Source: DATAMF01 sp964472565 (GTDB lineage: Bacteria > Chloroflexota > Anaerolineae > Aggregatilineales > Aggregatilineaceae). From it: 28,896 nucleotides of DNA. The stretch spans positions 1 to 28,896 of the forward strand of contig CAYYNB010000069.1 of NCBI GenBank assembly GCA_964472565.1. The letters run 5' to 3'. The notes beneath the pieces are model-generated. The model had not been told where the DNA came from. It ran no database searches and saw only the letters and a list, made by a program, of their open reading frames with translations. Shown here piece by piece: positions 14,965 through 24,600 of this stretch. A program made the position numbers and the translations under genes. How positions within the stretch are numbered: the stretch's first letter is position 1; the number at the start of each line of letters is the position of its first letter.

Positions 14965-17799
14965 ATGTCAAAGAAAATCAAAGCGACTCCACAGCTTTTG
15001 GCTGATCTGATCGCCCGTGTGCCCGAAGGGCTGCTGCACAAGGCGACGTTGACCAAGCGGATGGTTGTGGAGCCGGATGTCATCGAAGAAGCCCGTACCG
15101 CTGGATGGATCGAGCGGGAAGGAGCCTTTTATTACGATCCGGCTCGTGTGACGCCGGAACAGGTACGTGCCTTTTATCCAGGGGTGCGCCCCCCGATCCC
15201 GCCTGTCAAACGCGACGGCACATTTTTCGACGCGCCCATCCGGGATCGGCTGGCTGCGCGTGAAGCGGTGCTCTCCGACGAGGATCGCCACTTGATCAAC
15301 CGTCTGCTGCCCCAGGGCTTTGTTACATCCGAAACGCTGGTGCAGTCCCCGGAAGATGAGGCCCGGCTGCGCTTGCTGTTGGATAAAAAAGCGCTTCGCC
15401 GCATGGACGAGATGATCTATGATCCCCTGCATGTCAGCGAAACCACCGTGAACGCGTTTCGCCGTTCGCTGCGCCTGGAAGATTCGCGCCAGCAGGTCTT
15501 CGAGTTTCTGGCTGTCCAGCCCGGCAGCACCGCCCCCCGCGAAACGCTGTCTGAGAAGTTCGGGCGCAAGAATATCAACGATCTCGTCAACGCGGGCGAT
15601 CTGGTATCCTTTTGGGTCACGTCGCGTAAAAGTGTTATGCCCGCCATGTGGGTCCGTCCTAAAAAGGCCGACGCGAATCTGGCCCAGGATGCGGCGGAAG
15701 AGGCCAGCCGTATTCACGATGAAGACTGGCTCCCCGTGTTAGAAGCGGCGGGTGATCTGCTGCGCCCCGGTGCCCGCGAGGGGATCACCGTTCGCTCTAA
15801 AGCAGTCGCCCGTACATATACCTTGAGCAATGCCGCGAAACGGCTTGGCGCGAAGCCCGCCACGCTTGAAGATGCCGCAAAAGGCGGCTTGCTGACGTCG
15901 GTGACAGACCCCGAAGGCCACACCCGCTTGTCTGCTCAACAGATCGAAGCCGCCGTCGCTGATCCGAATCTCGCCGCCCAGATCGCCGGTTTTGAGCAGA
16001 TCAAAGCCCGTGATATTGCGATTGTAACCGGGCTGACCGCTGAAGCGGTGCGCTACCGGCTGCAAAAAGCCAACATCAGCCGCACGCTGCCCACCTGGGC
16101 ACAAATTCAGGGCCGGTGGGGTCTTCCGTCCACGCTCAAGGAATTCCGCGAACAGCTTCGCGCCAAAAAAGCGGAATGGCGCGTGCATGTCCGCGAGGAA
16201 CGCGCCCGTGAAGATGAAGAAGCCCAGACTCGCTGGCAGGTCGAAATTGAACGCCGCGAATCGCTGCGCGCCCGGCTGGTTGCGGCTTTTCCCACCTGGA
16301 AAAATGACCGCCGCGCCCAGCAGCAGATTATTCTACATCTTGGCCCGCCCAACAGCGGCAAAACCCACGACGCACTGAATGCGCTGGCCCAGGCGGGCAG
16401 CGGCTGGTATCTCGGCCCGCTGCGTCTGCTGGCCTTCGAAGTTTTTGATCGCCTGAATGCGCGCGGCGTCCCGTGTAATCTGCTGACGGGCGAAGAGCAT
16501 ATTCCCATCCCCGGCGCGCGTATCACCGCCGCCACGATTGAGATGTTCAACGCCAACATAAGCGGCGACTGCGTGATCATTGACGAGGCGCAGATGCTCG
16601 CCGATCCGGATCGCGGCTGGGCCTGGACGCGCGCCCTGATGGAAGCCCAGGCTCCCGAAATCCACGTGATCGGCCCCTACACGGCAGAAAGCCTGATCCG
16701 CAAGCTGGCCGAAGCCGCCGCTATCCCGATGGCCGTGCAGGATCACGAACGCCTCGCGCCGATCCGTGTAGCCGACAAGCCCTGGCCGCTCTATGACCTG
16801 CCGCCGCGTACCATTCTTGTCGCGTTTTCCCGCCGTATGGTGCTTTTTCTCAAGTCCGAACTGGAACACCTGCGCCGCAGCGTCTCAGTCATCTACGGCA
16901 ATCTTCCGCCCGAAGTTCGCCGCAAACAATCAGATCGTTTTGCCAACGGCGAAACCGAAATCTGCGTGGCGACGGATGCCGTCGGCATGGGCCTGAACCT
17001 GCCCGCCGATTATGTCTGCTTCTACGAGGTCGAAAAATTCGACGGCCAGCAGATGCGCACGCTCAAGCCCGCCGAAGTCCAGCAGATCGGCGGCAGGGCG
17101 GGGCGCTTCGGGATTTCCGCGTCCGGCGAAGTCGGCGCGACCACCCGCTACAATCTGCGCACCGTGTCCGACCTCTTTTATGCGGAGGCCGATCCGCTCG
17201 TTTTTGCGCGCGTAGCCCCCACCGTGGAAGACATCGAAATGCTGCCCGGCATTCTGGCCGATCGCTTGCAGCAGTGGGCATCCCTCGAATCCATCCCGGA
17301 CAATCTGCGCGGCGTCCTGACGATGGCGGACCTGTCCGAACAGATCGAACTGGCGCGCATGCTCGATGAAGACGAGGTGCGCGACCTGGGGCTGGCGACG
17401 GCCATCAAGCTGACCAACGCCCCCACGCGCGAGACGACCCGCTGGTACTGGCGCGAATGTGCCACCGCCATTCTCAGCACCCGCGCCATGCCGCTGCCGC
17501 CTTCGCCCCCGCCGCAAATCCGCGACGATCTCCACCTGGAAGACGCCGAGCACAGCATCAACTGCGCCGACATCTATCTCTGGCTGGCGAGCCGCCGGGA
17601 GTTCGACTGGTTCGCTCCGCACGAGGAACAGGTCCGCAAGGAGCGAACCGAATGGTCCGCCCTGATCGATCTGGCGCTGCTGCGCCGCATCGACTCGGCC
17701 CGCCGCTGCTCCCGCTGTAACCGCCGCCTGCCGCCGCACCACGCCTACAGCATCTGCGACGACTGCTACCATTCCGGTGCATCGTGGCGCTCCCGTTGA
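14965..17799 (+). CDS. SUV3-like DExH-type RNA helicase with long N-terminal region and C-terminal zinc motif
   Basis: A 944-residue protein. The first ~450 residues are not a recognised enzyme domain: they look like winged-helix or HTH-like segments, including one near 348-370 (ARDIAIVTGLTAEAVRYRL), and a charged coiled coil at ~395-440. The helicase core follows: Walker A GPPNSGKT (460-467), DEAQ (540-543), VATDAVGMGLNLP (668-680) and motif VI QIGGRAGRFG (707-716). DEAQ and the GRAGR pattern match SUV3/Ski2-like helicases; SUV3 itself unwinds RNA in mitochondrial degradosomes. The tail carries CSRC...CDDC (C915, C918, C931, C934), a likely zinc ribbon. ATG 14965 is preferred over an in-frame TTG at 14956 because GGAG lies at 14958-14961, although the spacing is short. 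Confidence 0.9.
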   Translation: MSKKIKATPQLLADLIARVPEGLLHKATLTKRMVVEPDVIEEARTAGWIEREGAFYYDPARVTPEQVRAFYPGVRPPIPPVKRDGTFFDAPIRDRLAAREAVLSDEDRHLINRLLPQGFVTSETLVQSPEDEARLRLLLDKKALRRMDEMIYDPLHVSETTVNAFRRSLRLEDSRQQVFEFLAVQPGSTAPRETLSEKFGRKNINDLVNAGDLVSFWVTSRKSVMPAMWVRPKKADANLAQDAAEEASRIHDEDWLPVLEAAGDLLRPGAREGITVRSKAVARTYTLSNAAKRLGAKPATLEDAAKGGLLTSVTDPEGHTRLSAQQIEAAVADPNLAAQIAGFEQIKARDIAIVTGLTAEAVRYRLQKANISRTLPTWAQIQGRWGLPSTLKEFREQLRAKKAEWRVHVREERAREDEEAQTRWQVEIERRESLRARLVAAFPTWKNDRRAQQQIILHLGPPNSGKTHDALNALAQAGSGWYLGPLRLLAFEVFDRLNARGVPCNLLTGEEHIPIPGARITAATIEMFNANISGDCVIIDEAQMLADPDRGWAWTRALMEAQAPEIHVIGPYTAESLIRKLAEAAAIPMAVQDHERLAPIRVADKPWPLYDLPPRTILVAFSRRMVLFLKSELEHLRRSVSVIYGNLPPEVRRKQSDRFANGETEICVATDAVGMGLNLPADYVCFYEVEKFDGQQMRTLKPAEVQQIGGRAGRFGISASGEVGATTRYNLRTVSDLFYAEADPLVFARVAPTVEDIEMLPGILADRLQQWASLESIPDNLRGVLTMADLSEQIELARMLDEDEVRDLGLATAIKLTNAPTRETTRWYWRECATAILSTRAMPLPPSPPPQIRDDLHLEDAEHSINCADIYLWLASRREFDWFAPHEEQVRKERTEWSALIDLALLRRIDSARRCSRCNRRLPPHHAYSICDDCYHSGASWRSR

Positions 17800-17812
17800 T
17801 CACCGCTTCCAC

Positions 17813-17836
17813 TGCACCCCGATCCGTCGGGGTGCA
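17813..17836 (+). terminator. Terminator hairpin of the helicase gene
   Basis: TGCACCCCGA (17813-17822), loop TCCG and TCGGGGTGCA (17827-17836) form a perfect 10-bp stem 13 bases past the stop; ACCATTTTC follows. It separates the helicase from the convergent isomerase gene ending at 17898. Confidence 0.7.
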
Positions 17837-17897
17837 ACCATTTTCTAACGTGCTGTAGGTTAAATGGGATGCAGCGGCGACACCATCGGACGCTCTC

Positions 17898-18446
17898 TTA
17901 ATCTGCGATTTCCGGCGCGCGTTTGATGTCTGGATCGGCAAAAATATCGTTTTCGTCCGTGCTGCGCGTGCTGAACTCCGACACCACCGCGCCCTCTGGC
18001 CCCGCCTGAAACCAGTGCCATGTATCCGGCAGAAGCGTATACTGCTCGCCCGGATGCAGCACGATTTCGTGCCACACTGTATAGGTGTGTTGGCGGTGCG
18101 CGGGCGGCTGCGCTTTCGGACTTGGCGCGGGGTCGCCCGTCACATACAGGTACAGTGTCCCCCAGCGGCACCGGAACGTTTCTTCCTTCCCCGGCTGACC
18201 GTCCACTGTTGGATGGCGGTGCTGCGGGCAGGTCTGCCCCGGCATCAGGATCAGTTCCTTCGCGCAGACGCGATCCGTATTGATATACGTGACCAGCGCC
18301 AGCCCTGTCTGCTCGTATTCCCCTAATCCCAGATCGGCGATCTCGATAGTCGCGGCTTCTTCTTCCGTCAGAACGATCCCGGCTTTTTTAAAATAATCTC
18401 TGGCAATGTCCTGGTAATGGTGGTGTTGTTCGCGTGTCAAAGCCAT
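17898..18446 (-). CDS. D-lyxose isomerase-like cupin (YdaE type)
   Basis: A 182-residue single-domain cupin. The predicted metal ligands are H76 and H78 (PQHRHP), E89 (GKEETF) and H144 (DTWHWF). Their spacing of 2, 11 and 55 residues matches the pattern I recall for B. subtilis YdaE-type D-lyxose isomerases, and VDGQPGKEETFRCRWGTLYLY is characteristic of that family. These manganese enzymes interconvert D-lyxose and D-xylulose and can act on D-mannose/D-fructose. The ATG at 18446 has GGGAG 8 bases upstream; a TTG 15 bases further upstream is less likely. The gene follows the sugar ABC transporter genes on the same strand after a terminator, which points to catabolism of the imported sugar. 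Family assignment is strong, substrate inferred. Confidence 0.88.
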   Translation of the reverse strand: MALTREQHHHYQDIARDYFKKAGIVLTEEEAATIEIADLGLGEYEQTGLALVTYINTDRVCAKELILMPGQTCPQHRHPTVDGQPGKEETFRCRWGTLYLYVTGDPAPSPKAQPPAHRQHTYTVWHEIVLHPGEQYTLLPDTWHWFQAGPEGAVVSEFSTRSTDENDIFADPDIKRAPEIAD

Positions 18447-18464
18447 GTCTGCATCTCCCAAAAT

Positions 18465-18494
18465 TTAAAAGAGGCCGCTTAGCGCCTCTTTTAA
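18465..18494 (-). terminator. Terminator between the ABC transporter operon and the isomerase gene
   Basis: A perfect 11-bp inverted repeat (TTAAAAGAGGC at 18465-18475, GCCTCTTTTAA at 18484-18494) with an 8-base loop lies 19 bases past the ATPase stop. On the minus strand the stem ends in CCTCTTTTAAATTTT, giving a U-rich tail. It sits just before the isomerase ribosome site, so read-through would set isomerase expression. Confidence 0.75.
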
Positions 18495-18513
18495 TGTCGT
18501 TCAACTCAAAACA

Positions 18514-19284
18514 TTATTGCACAGGTTCGAAGTCGTTGCGCACACCCATGATATACTGCACGATCTCTTCGCTGTTGGTCTCTGCCGTGCGTTGTTCGCC
18601 CACTTTACGCCCGCGCCGCAGCACGATAATCCGATCCGCCACCGCAAATACATCATGCATGGTGTGGCTGATCAAAATGATCGGCACGCCCTGTTCGCGC
18701 AGCTTGTGGATCAGCCCCAGCACTTTGTTCTGTTCCACCACGCCCAGGTTATTCGTCGGCTCGTCCATGATCAACAGCTTGGCGTTCCAGTACAGCGCGC
18801 GCGCAATCGCCACCGCCTGCCGCTGACCGCCTGACAGCTTTTCGATCTTGGCGGTGAAGCGCGGAATATGGATGTCCAGCGTCGCCAGCACATTTTTCGA
18901 CTCTTCCAGCATGCGCTTTTCGTTCAGCGCCGGAATCACCCCCAGGTAGCGCTTTTTGATCTCGCGCCCCAGAAAAATATTCCCGCTCACATTCAGGTTG
19001 CCCGCCAGCGCCAAATCCTGGTAAATCGTTTCGATCCCCATATCGCGCGCTTCGGATGGCCGCGCGATTTGCAGGCGGCGGCCCATAAAATACATCTGGC
19101 CTTCGGTGGGCTGGTAGACTCCTGACACCATCTTGATCAGTGTGGATTTCCCCGCGCCGTTATCGCCCACCAGCGCGATACACTCTCCCGGATACAGTTC
19201 CAGGCTGACATGGTCCAGGGCCGTCAGGCCGCCAAACCGCTTGACCAGATTCTCGACTTTTAAGATCGGCTCCATGTCGCTCAT
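18514..19284 (-). CDS. Sugar ABC transporter ATP-binding protein (single NBD, CUT2/FrcA type)
   Basis: A 256-residue ATPase subunit. Walker A is GDNGAGKS (40-47), the Q-loop is Q89, the signature is LSGGQRQAVAIARAL (150-164), Walker B is LLIMDEPTNNLG (170-181) and the switch histidine is H207. It is half the size of RbsA/XylG-type ATPases, which carry two fused nucleotide-binding domains, and thus resembles FrcA of the fructose/mannose/ribose transporter. It should work as a homodimer with the permease encoded upstream. Its ATG overlaps the permease stop as ATGA, so translation is coupled. EPILKVENLVKRFGGLTAL is a normal N-terminus; a second ATG three codons on cannot be excluded. Confidence 0.95.
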   Translation of the reverse strand: MSDMEPILKVENLVKRFGGLTALDHVSLELYPGECIALVGDNGAGKSTLIKMVSGVYQPTEGQMYFMGRRLQIARPSEARDMGIETIYQDLALAGNLNVSGNIFLGREIKKRYLGVIPALNEKRMLEESKNVLATLDIHIPRFTAKIEKLSGGQRQAVAIARALYWNAKLLIMDEPTNNLGVVEQNKVLGLIHKLREQGVPIILISHTMHDVFAVADRIIVLRRGRKVGEQRTAETNSEEIVQYIMGVRNDFEPVQ

Positions 19285-20474
19285 TCTGACGTCCCCATTG
19301 CTTCTGCCCGCCCGATCACGAGGTCGCGTGCCTGGTCAATCAACACCGCCAGGATGATGACGATCCCGACCACAATATACTTGTAGAACGTTTCAACATC
19401 GGTCATCACCAGGCCGGTTTCCAGCACGGCCAGAATCAGCGCCCCGACCAGCGTGCCGCTCATCCGTCCCGCGCCGCCCATCATACTTACGCCGCCGATG
19501 ACCACTGCTGCAATCGACATCATCAGCAGTTCGTCGCCCGCCTTCGCCGAGCCGCCCACAAACCGCGCGTTGTACAAAAAACCCGCGATCCCGGCGGTTG
19601 CGCCCGACAGCGTATACAGCATGATGATATGCCGGTCCACCGGAACGCCCGCCCGCAGCGCCGCTTCCCGGTTGCCGCCGATGGCAAAGGTATGGCGTCC
19701 AAATTTGGTCTTGTGCAGCAGCCAGATCGCCAGGATCACAATAAAAAAGGTGATCACAACCGGCCAGTTGAACACGCGGTCCATCATTAATTTCATCCGC
19801 GGATCAGCCAGTTCTGGTTTTTCGAAGAAATAAATCCCGCCGCCTTCGCCGCGCACCACGTACATCAGCGGATTCAAGCCCAACCGCCGGATTTCGTCCG
19901 GCAGTCCGCCGACCACGTTGCCATCCGACAAAATCCAGCCGATGCCGCGCGCCACAAACGACACACCGAGCGTCACGATAAACGGGGGGACGCGCAGTTT
20001 GGCGATGATGGCCCCATTGATCAGTCCGGCGAGACACGCCACGCCGAACCCGGCCAGGAAACCGATAATAATGGCCGTCCAGTTCGCGGAAAGTCCAATT
20101 TTATCCGTCCATTTAAAGAGTTCGGTAAACACTTCAGGCCGGTCAGTGAGGATTAACTGCTGCATCACTTTGGCTGAGATCACCGACGATAACCCCATCA
20201 CCCAGCCTACCGACAGGTCAATGCCCCCCGTGATGATGACATAGGTTTGTCCGATACCCATCAGCACGATAGGCACGATGGCCGTCAGAATATTCTGCGA
20301 GTTGCGGATCGTGAAAAAGCCTTCCCCTTTGATCGAAAAGTAGGTGATTACCGCCAGCAGGAACAGCCATGACCATACCTGGCTGATCATGATGATCAGC
20401 AATTTGGCGTTAAATTCCTGGGGAATCAGGCGCTTGGCGCTCGTCGCCGTTTTGACCTGAAGATCTGCCGTCAT
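19281..20474 (-). CDS. Sugar ABC transporter permease (CUT2/RbsC-FrcC type)
   Basis: A 397-residue membrane protein with about ten hydrophobic helices. The family motif GGIDLSVG is at ~84-91, and the loop that contacts the ATPase is seen as KFGRHTFAIGGNREAALRAGV at ~280-300. A hydrophilic insert of about 50 residues (near 210-260) precedes the second half, as is common in xylose/fructose-type permeases. It forms the membrane channel of the transporter with the single-domain ATPase that overlaps its 3' end. ATG 20474 is supported by AGGAGA 9 bases upstream; an in-frame extension to 20612 would run through the spacer hairpin and into the binding-protein gene, and was rejected. Confidence 0.94.
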   Translation of the reverse strand: MTADLQVKTATSAKRLIPQEFNAKLLIIMISQVWSWLFLLAVITYFSIKGEGFFTIRNSQNILTAIVPIVLMGIGQTYVIITGGIDLSVGWVMGLSSVISAKVMQQLILTDRPEVFTELFKWTDKIGLSANWTAIIIGFLAGFGVACLAGLINGAIIAKLRVPPFIVTLGVSFVARGIGWILSDGNVVGGLPDEIRRLGLNPLMYVVRGEGGGIYFFEKPELADPRMKLMMDRVFNWPVVITFFIVILAIWLLHKTKFGRHTFAIGGNREAALRAGVPVDRHIIMLYTLSGATAGIAGFLYNARFVGGSAKAGDELLMMSIAAVVIGGVSMMGGAGRMSGTLVGALILAVLETGLVMTDVETFYKYIVVGIVIILAVLIDQARDLVIGRAEAMGTSE

Positions 20475-20505
20475 TCTGTAATTCTCCTGAAATAATTCTT
20501 TTGCA

Positions 20506-20538
20506 GGGGGAAGGGGGAGCAAAAAGCCTCCCCTTCCC
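20506..20538 (-). terminator. Intra-operon hairpin between binding-protein and permease genes
   Basis: On the minus strand GGGAAGGGGAGGC, loop TTTTT and GCTCCCCCTTCCC form a long GC-rich stem with one bulge on each side, 18 bases past the binding-protein stop. No good U tract follows. Such hairpins in ABC operons often protect the upstream mRNA or lower expression of the membrane genes relative to the binding protein. Confidence 0.5.
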
Positions 20539-20556
20539 GTGTTAAAAAGTGGTGAT

Positions 20557-21546
20557 TTACGGAACCTGATAGATGAAGCGGGCGATTTCGGGATCGTCCA
20601 CATTCTCAGCATTGATCACGGCATAGCCGGTGGGGACGCGCTTCGGCAGGCTGGTCACGCCGCGCGCATCGGCCATCGCAAATTCAACCGCGAGATAGCC
20701 CATGTCGAACGGTTTCTGAGCGATCACCATGCTGATCGTGCCCGCGCGCAGTTGTTCAATCGCGAACGAGGTCGCGTCGAAGGCGATAACCTGGACCGCG
20801 CCGCCGAGGTCGGCATTCAAAACCGCTGTACCAGCACCCTGGGCGCTGAAGACGTTCACGCCGAAGATACCGGCCAGTTCGGGTTCGCGCTGCAACACTG
20901 CCGAGGTTTGTTCGGTGGCGATGCTGGCGTCATCCAGGCAGTACTCTTCACCCACGAGTTCCATGCCGGGGAATTCTGCAATACCTTCCTGGAAGCCCTG
21001 CGAACGCTGTTCGGTGGTGCTCACACCTTCATTCGTGTTCTGAATGTAGACTTTGCCTTCGCCGCCCAGCAGTTCACCCAGCGCTTCCGCTGCGATCTTG
21101 CCGCCTTCGACATTGTTCGAGCCGATGTAGCTCAGCGGGAAGGTCACGGGGCCGTTGATGTAGTCGCCATCGCCCAGGAAGGTATCAACCGTGATGACCT
21201 TGATTCCGGCGTCAACCGCAGCTTGCAGCGGGCCAATCATCTGTTCCTTGTCAACCGGGGCGATGATGATGTAATCCAGGTCGCCGCGCGCGATATAGGC
21301 TTGCAGAATCGGTTCTTGCAGGGTGATGTCCCATGAGTCGGGATACTGAACCACCACTTCAAGACCGAAATCTTCGGCGGCCTTGTTCACGCCAATTTCC
21401 ATAACCTGATAGAAGGGGTCTACAACGCCGGGGAGAAAACCAATTTTAATCACGTCGTCTTGAGCTTGGGTCGCTTTCGGGCTGGAAGGGGCCAGCGCGA
21501 CCAGCATCGTCAGGGCGAGTACAACAACGAGTAACTTTTTGAACAT
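20557..21546 (-). CDS. Sugar ABC transporter substrate-binding protein (RbsB/FrcB-like)
   Basis: A 329-residue exported type I periplasmic-binding-fold protein. Residues 1-28 are a signal peptide (KK, then LLVVVLALTMLVALA, ending TQAQ) without a lipobox cysteine. The mature part opens with IKIGFLPGVVDPFY and contains the pentose/hexose-binding pattern DYIIIAPVD, KVITVDTF, YIGSNN, QRSQGFQEG, GIFGVNVFSAQGAG, VIAFDAT and VIAQKPFDMGYLAV. The family binds ribose, xylose, fructose and similar sugars; the context with a lyxose isomerase suggests a related sugar. The ATG at 21546 has AAAGGGAT about 6 bases upstream. It shares long blocks with both halves of the tandem sensor-like protein at 24858-26795, and more with the second half. 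Confidence 0.95.
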   Translation of the reverse strand: MFKKLLVVVLALTMLVALAPSSPKATQAQDDVIKIGFLPGVVDPFYQVMEIGVNKAAEDFGLEVVVQYPDSWDITLQEPILQAYIARGDLDYIIIAPVDKEQMIGPLQAAVDAGIKVITVDTFLGDGDYINGPVTFPLSYIGSNNVEGGKIAAEALGELLGGEGKVYIQNTNEGVSTTEQRSQGFQEGIAEFPGMELVGEEYCLDDASIATEQTSAVLQREPELAGIFGVNVFSAQGAGTAVLNADLGGAVQVIAFDATSFAIEQLRAGTISMVIAQKPFDMGYLAVEFAMADARGVTSLPKRVPTGYAVINAENVDDPEIARFIYQVP

Positions 21547-21574
21547 TTTTTATCCCTTTCTAAATACAAAAGAA

Positions 21575-21587
21575 CTGTATTGAACAG
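21575..21587. promoter_or_regulatory. Possible operator palindrome upstream of the sugar transporter operon
   Basis: CTGT-attga-ACAG is a small interrupted palindrome 29 bases before the binding-protein ATG, inside the only promoter space (21547-21599). On the minus strand TATTTA follows as a possible -10. The short length makes chance occurrence quite likely. Confidence 0.25.
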
Positions 21588-21592
21588 CATAT

Positions 21593-21619
21593 AAAAAAAC
21601 GCCCGGTTTTTCACCGGGC
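21593..21619 (-). terminator. Rho-independent terminator after the hybrid kinase gene
   Basis: GCCCGGT (21601-21607), loop TTTTC and ACCGGGC (21613-21619) form a 7-bp GC-rich stem. On the minus strand it is followed by GTTTTTTT. It begins 7 bases past the kinase stop and separates the sensing genes from the transporter operon. Confidence 0.85.
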
Positions 21620-21625
21620 ATCCGT

Positions 21626-24600
21626 CTAACCTTCTATTGGCCGATTGGCTAATAGCGGCCTGCTTACCAATCGTTCGGTCAGTTCCATGATCACATCAAA
21701 GCGGAAATGATGCACCAGTTCTGCCAGCGCGTCAGCGGTAACGGGATGCTGTGCCCGAATCTGCTCGATCACCCGCTCCATTTCGTCCGCCTGCGCTGCC
21801 ATCGCCACCTGATGCAGCCGCGCGATCTGGTCGCCCGGTAGCGCCACCAGCATATCCAGCGTCAGGCGGTTTTCCACCACAGCGGGGTCCAGTTCGGTGG
21901 TTTGATCCTTGTACACGAACCGGATCGGCAGGTGGCGTGCCAGCCGCTCAAAGATGTCGGGCGCATAAAACGGTTTACGGATAAAGTCATCGCACCCGCT
22001 CGCCAGAATCTCCGCGCGTTCGTGCTCAAAGGCGCTCGCCGTCAGCGCGATAACCGGCATCTGCCGATCCCGCGCTTTGATCTGGCGCGTGGTTTCGTAG
22101 CCATCCATCACCGGCATGCGCATATCCATGAAAATCAGATCGATCTGCTCTTGTTCGAACAGGCTGAGCGCTTCCTGCCCGTTGTTCGCCTTCAGCACGT
22201 CGAAGCCAATCGGTTCTAACAGTTTCGCCAGCAGCACCTGGCTTTCCCATTTATCCTCCGCGATCAGAATCCGGTAGCGGGGCTGTCCTGGTGCCAGCCC
22301 GATCACCTGGCGGTGGACTTCCGGCAGTTGGCTGCTGGGCGATTCGCCCAGCCCCACCGGAATCCGGCAGGTGAAGATCGAACCTTTCTGCGGCTGGCTT
22401 CTGACTGTGATCTCGCCGCCCATCAACTGCACAAAACGCCGGCTGATCGGCAGCCCCAGCCCGGTCCCCTCGTGCGATTCTTGCCCGCTGCGAGTTTGGG
22501 TGAAAGTTTCAAACAGCTTGCCAAGTTCGTCCTCCTCGATCCCGATCCCCGTATCCTCAACCTCGAACACCAGCCGCCCGTCGTCGTAATCGATGCGCAC
22601 CGTCACACCGCCGCGCTGCGTGAACTTGATCCCGTTGCTGATCAGGTTGATCAACACCTGCCGGACCTTGCTTTCGTCGGCGTTGATATACGGCGGCACC
22701 CGTTCGGTGCGCTCAAAGACCAGATACAGCCCTTTGCTGCTGGCCCGCACTTTGAGCATATCTTCCAGCCCCAGCAGCAGATGGTAAAAATCGACGTTTT
22801 CGGGATTCAGTGGGACGCGCCCTGCTTCGATCTTCGACATTTCCAGCACATCGTTGATCAGTTGCAGCAGATATTCCCCGCTCTGGCTGATGATGTCCAG
22901 ATATTCGCGCTGTGTGCGCGATGTCGCGGAGTCGCGTACCATCAACTGCGAGAATCCCAGGATCGCGTTAAGCGGGGTGCGTAGTTCGTGGCTCATATTC
23001 GCCAGAAAAATACTTTTCGCCTGGTTCGCCGTTTCCGCTGCTGACTGCGCCGCCTGCACATTCGCGAAAAGCTGCGCGTTGCGCACCGCAATCGCGATCT
23101 GTTCGGCCAGTGTCTTCAACACGTTGATCTCCTCGCGCCCAAAACGGTTGAGTTGTTCGCTTTGCAGATCAAAAATTCCCAGCAGCCGGTTGCCGAGCAT
23201 CATCGGAATGGCGAGTTCCGATTTCGTATCGGGGAAGGCGGGGTGTGAGGACTGCTGCACGTCGTTCACCATCGTCAGTTCGCGCGTGCGCGCCGCCAAT
23301 GCGATCACGTTGGGCACTGCGTTCAGCCGGATGTCGTGCCGCAGTTCAATGATCTGTCCGTCGGCATTTGCGCCCGCCGCGCAGTTCAGCATCTGCCGCT
23401 GTTCGTCCAGCAGATACACGAACACCACTGCAAAATTGAAACTGCTCGCGGTCAGTTTCACCACGTCTTGCAGCAGTTTTTCAATATCCAGCACCGTCGT
23501 GATCTGCCGTGACACATCCGACGCAATCTGCAAGTCGCGCGTCCGGGCGTTGACGCGCTCTTCCAGGTTATCGATCAGCGCCCGCAGTTGGCCTGTCATT
23601 TTGTTGAAGGCATACGCCAGCACCCCGACCTCGCCCTGTGCCACGATGTTCACCTGCTGGTTGAGCTGGCCCGACGTGATCCGTTCCGCCGTGTCGGTGA
23701 GCTGGCGTAGCGGGTTGGAAATCTGGCTGGAGATAAAATACGAAAATCCGAACACGCCCAGACTCGCCAGCACCGATAAAAACAGGATCGATACCAGCAG
23801 TTGCACCGCCGGTTCTTCGACTTCTGAAATCTCCTTCTCGACGATCAGCCCCCATACGATCCCGTTGGGGTTGGTGGGGGAGGGCGCTTGCAGCACCAGC
23901 GGCTTCCACGCGCTGAGCACTTTCACCCCCCGGTAGCTGGTGATGATGCGCGTCTTTGTTTCGCCGCGTAACGCCGACTGGCTGGCCTGCGTATCCACGC
24001 GCACCGCGCCGTTCAGAATGGTTGTTTCCACGCCCAGCGTATCCAGAAACCGCGAGTCACTGCGAAACAGCGCGTCCCCGCCCACCATATACGTTTCGCC
24101 CGTTTTGCCGAGTCCATCCCGCAGATTCAGCAGCGTGTTGAGTGTATCGACGGGCAGTTCCAGCACCAGCACCGCAATCGGCTTATCCTTTTTGAAGATC
24201 GGCGCGGCAAAAAACACCACCGGCTTTTTGGCGGGGTCATAGAATGTCACATCGGTAAACGTCGTGAAGCCGGGCACGTCCGCGTTTTGCATCACCTGTT
24301 GGAACGGCACCGCCAGCACCGCATCCGGTTCTTCGAGCACATTCTCCGCGAAATCCTGGCGTTTGCTGACGCTGTACACCACGTCCCCATTCAGCGAAAT
24401 GATCAGGATGTCGTCATAAAAATTGATACTTTGCAGCTTTTGATAAAACGGGTGCGCCCGAAAATGAAACATGCTGTAGATCGACTCGTCACCCGCGCCG
24501 CGCAGGTCAGGATTCCCCCGGTACAGCCGCGCGATCATTTGCAGATTCTTCTCGCGGGTATCGTCCGCATCCACGCCCGCATCCAGGCTGTTGATCGCCG

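Noticed and set aside
18514..19284. Truncated RbsA-type double ATPase
   Set aside because: The single domain is complete with all motifs and a normal C-terminus, as in FrcA-type subunits; no second-half remnant is present downstream.
21626..22000. C-terminal Hpt domain in the hybrid kinase
   Set aside because: The tail has several histidines but none in the A-H-x-L-K-G-type context expected for Hpt.
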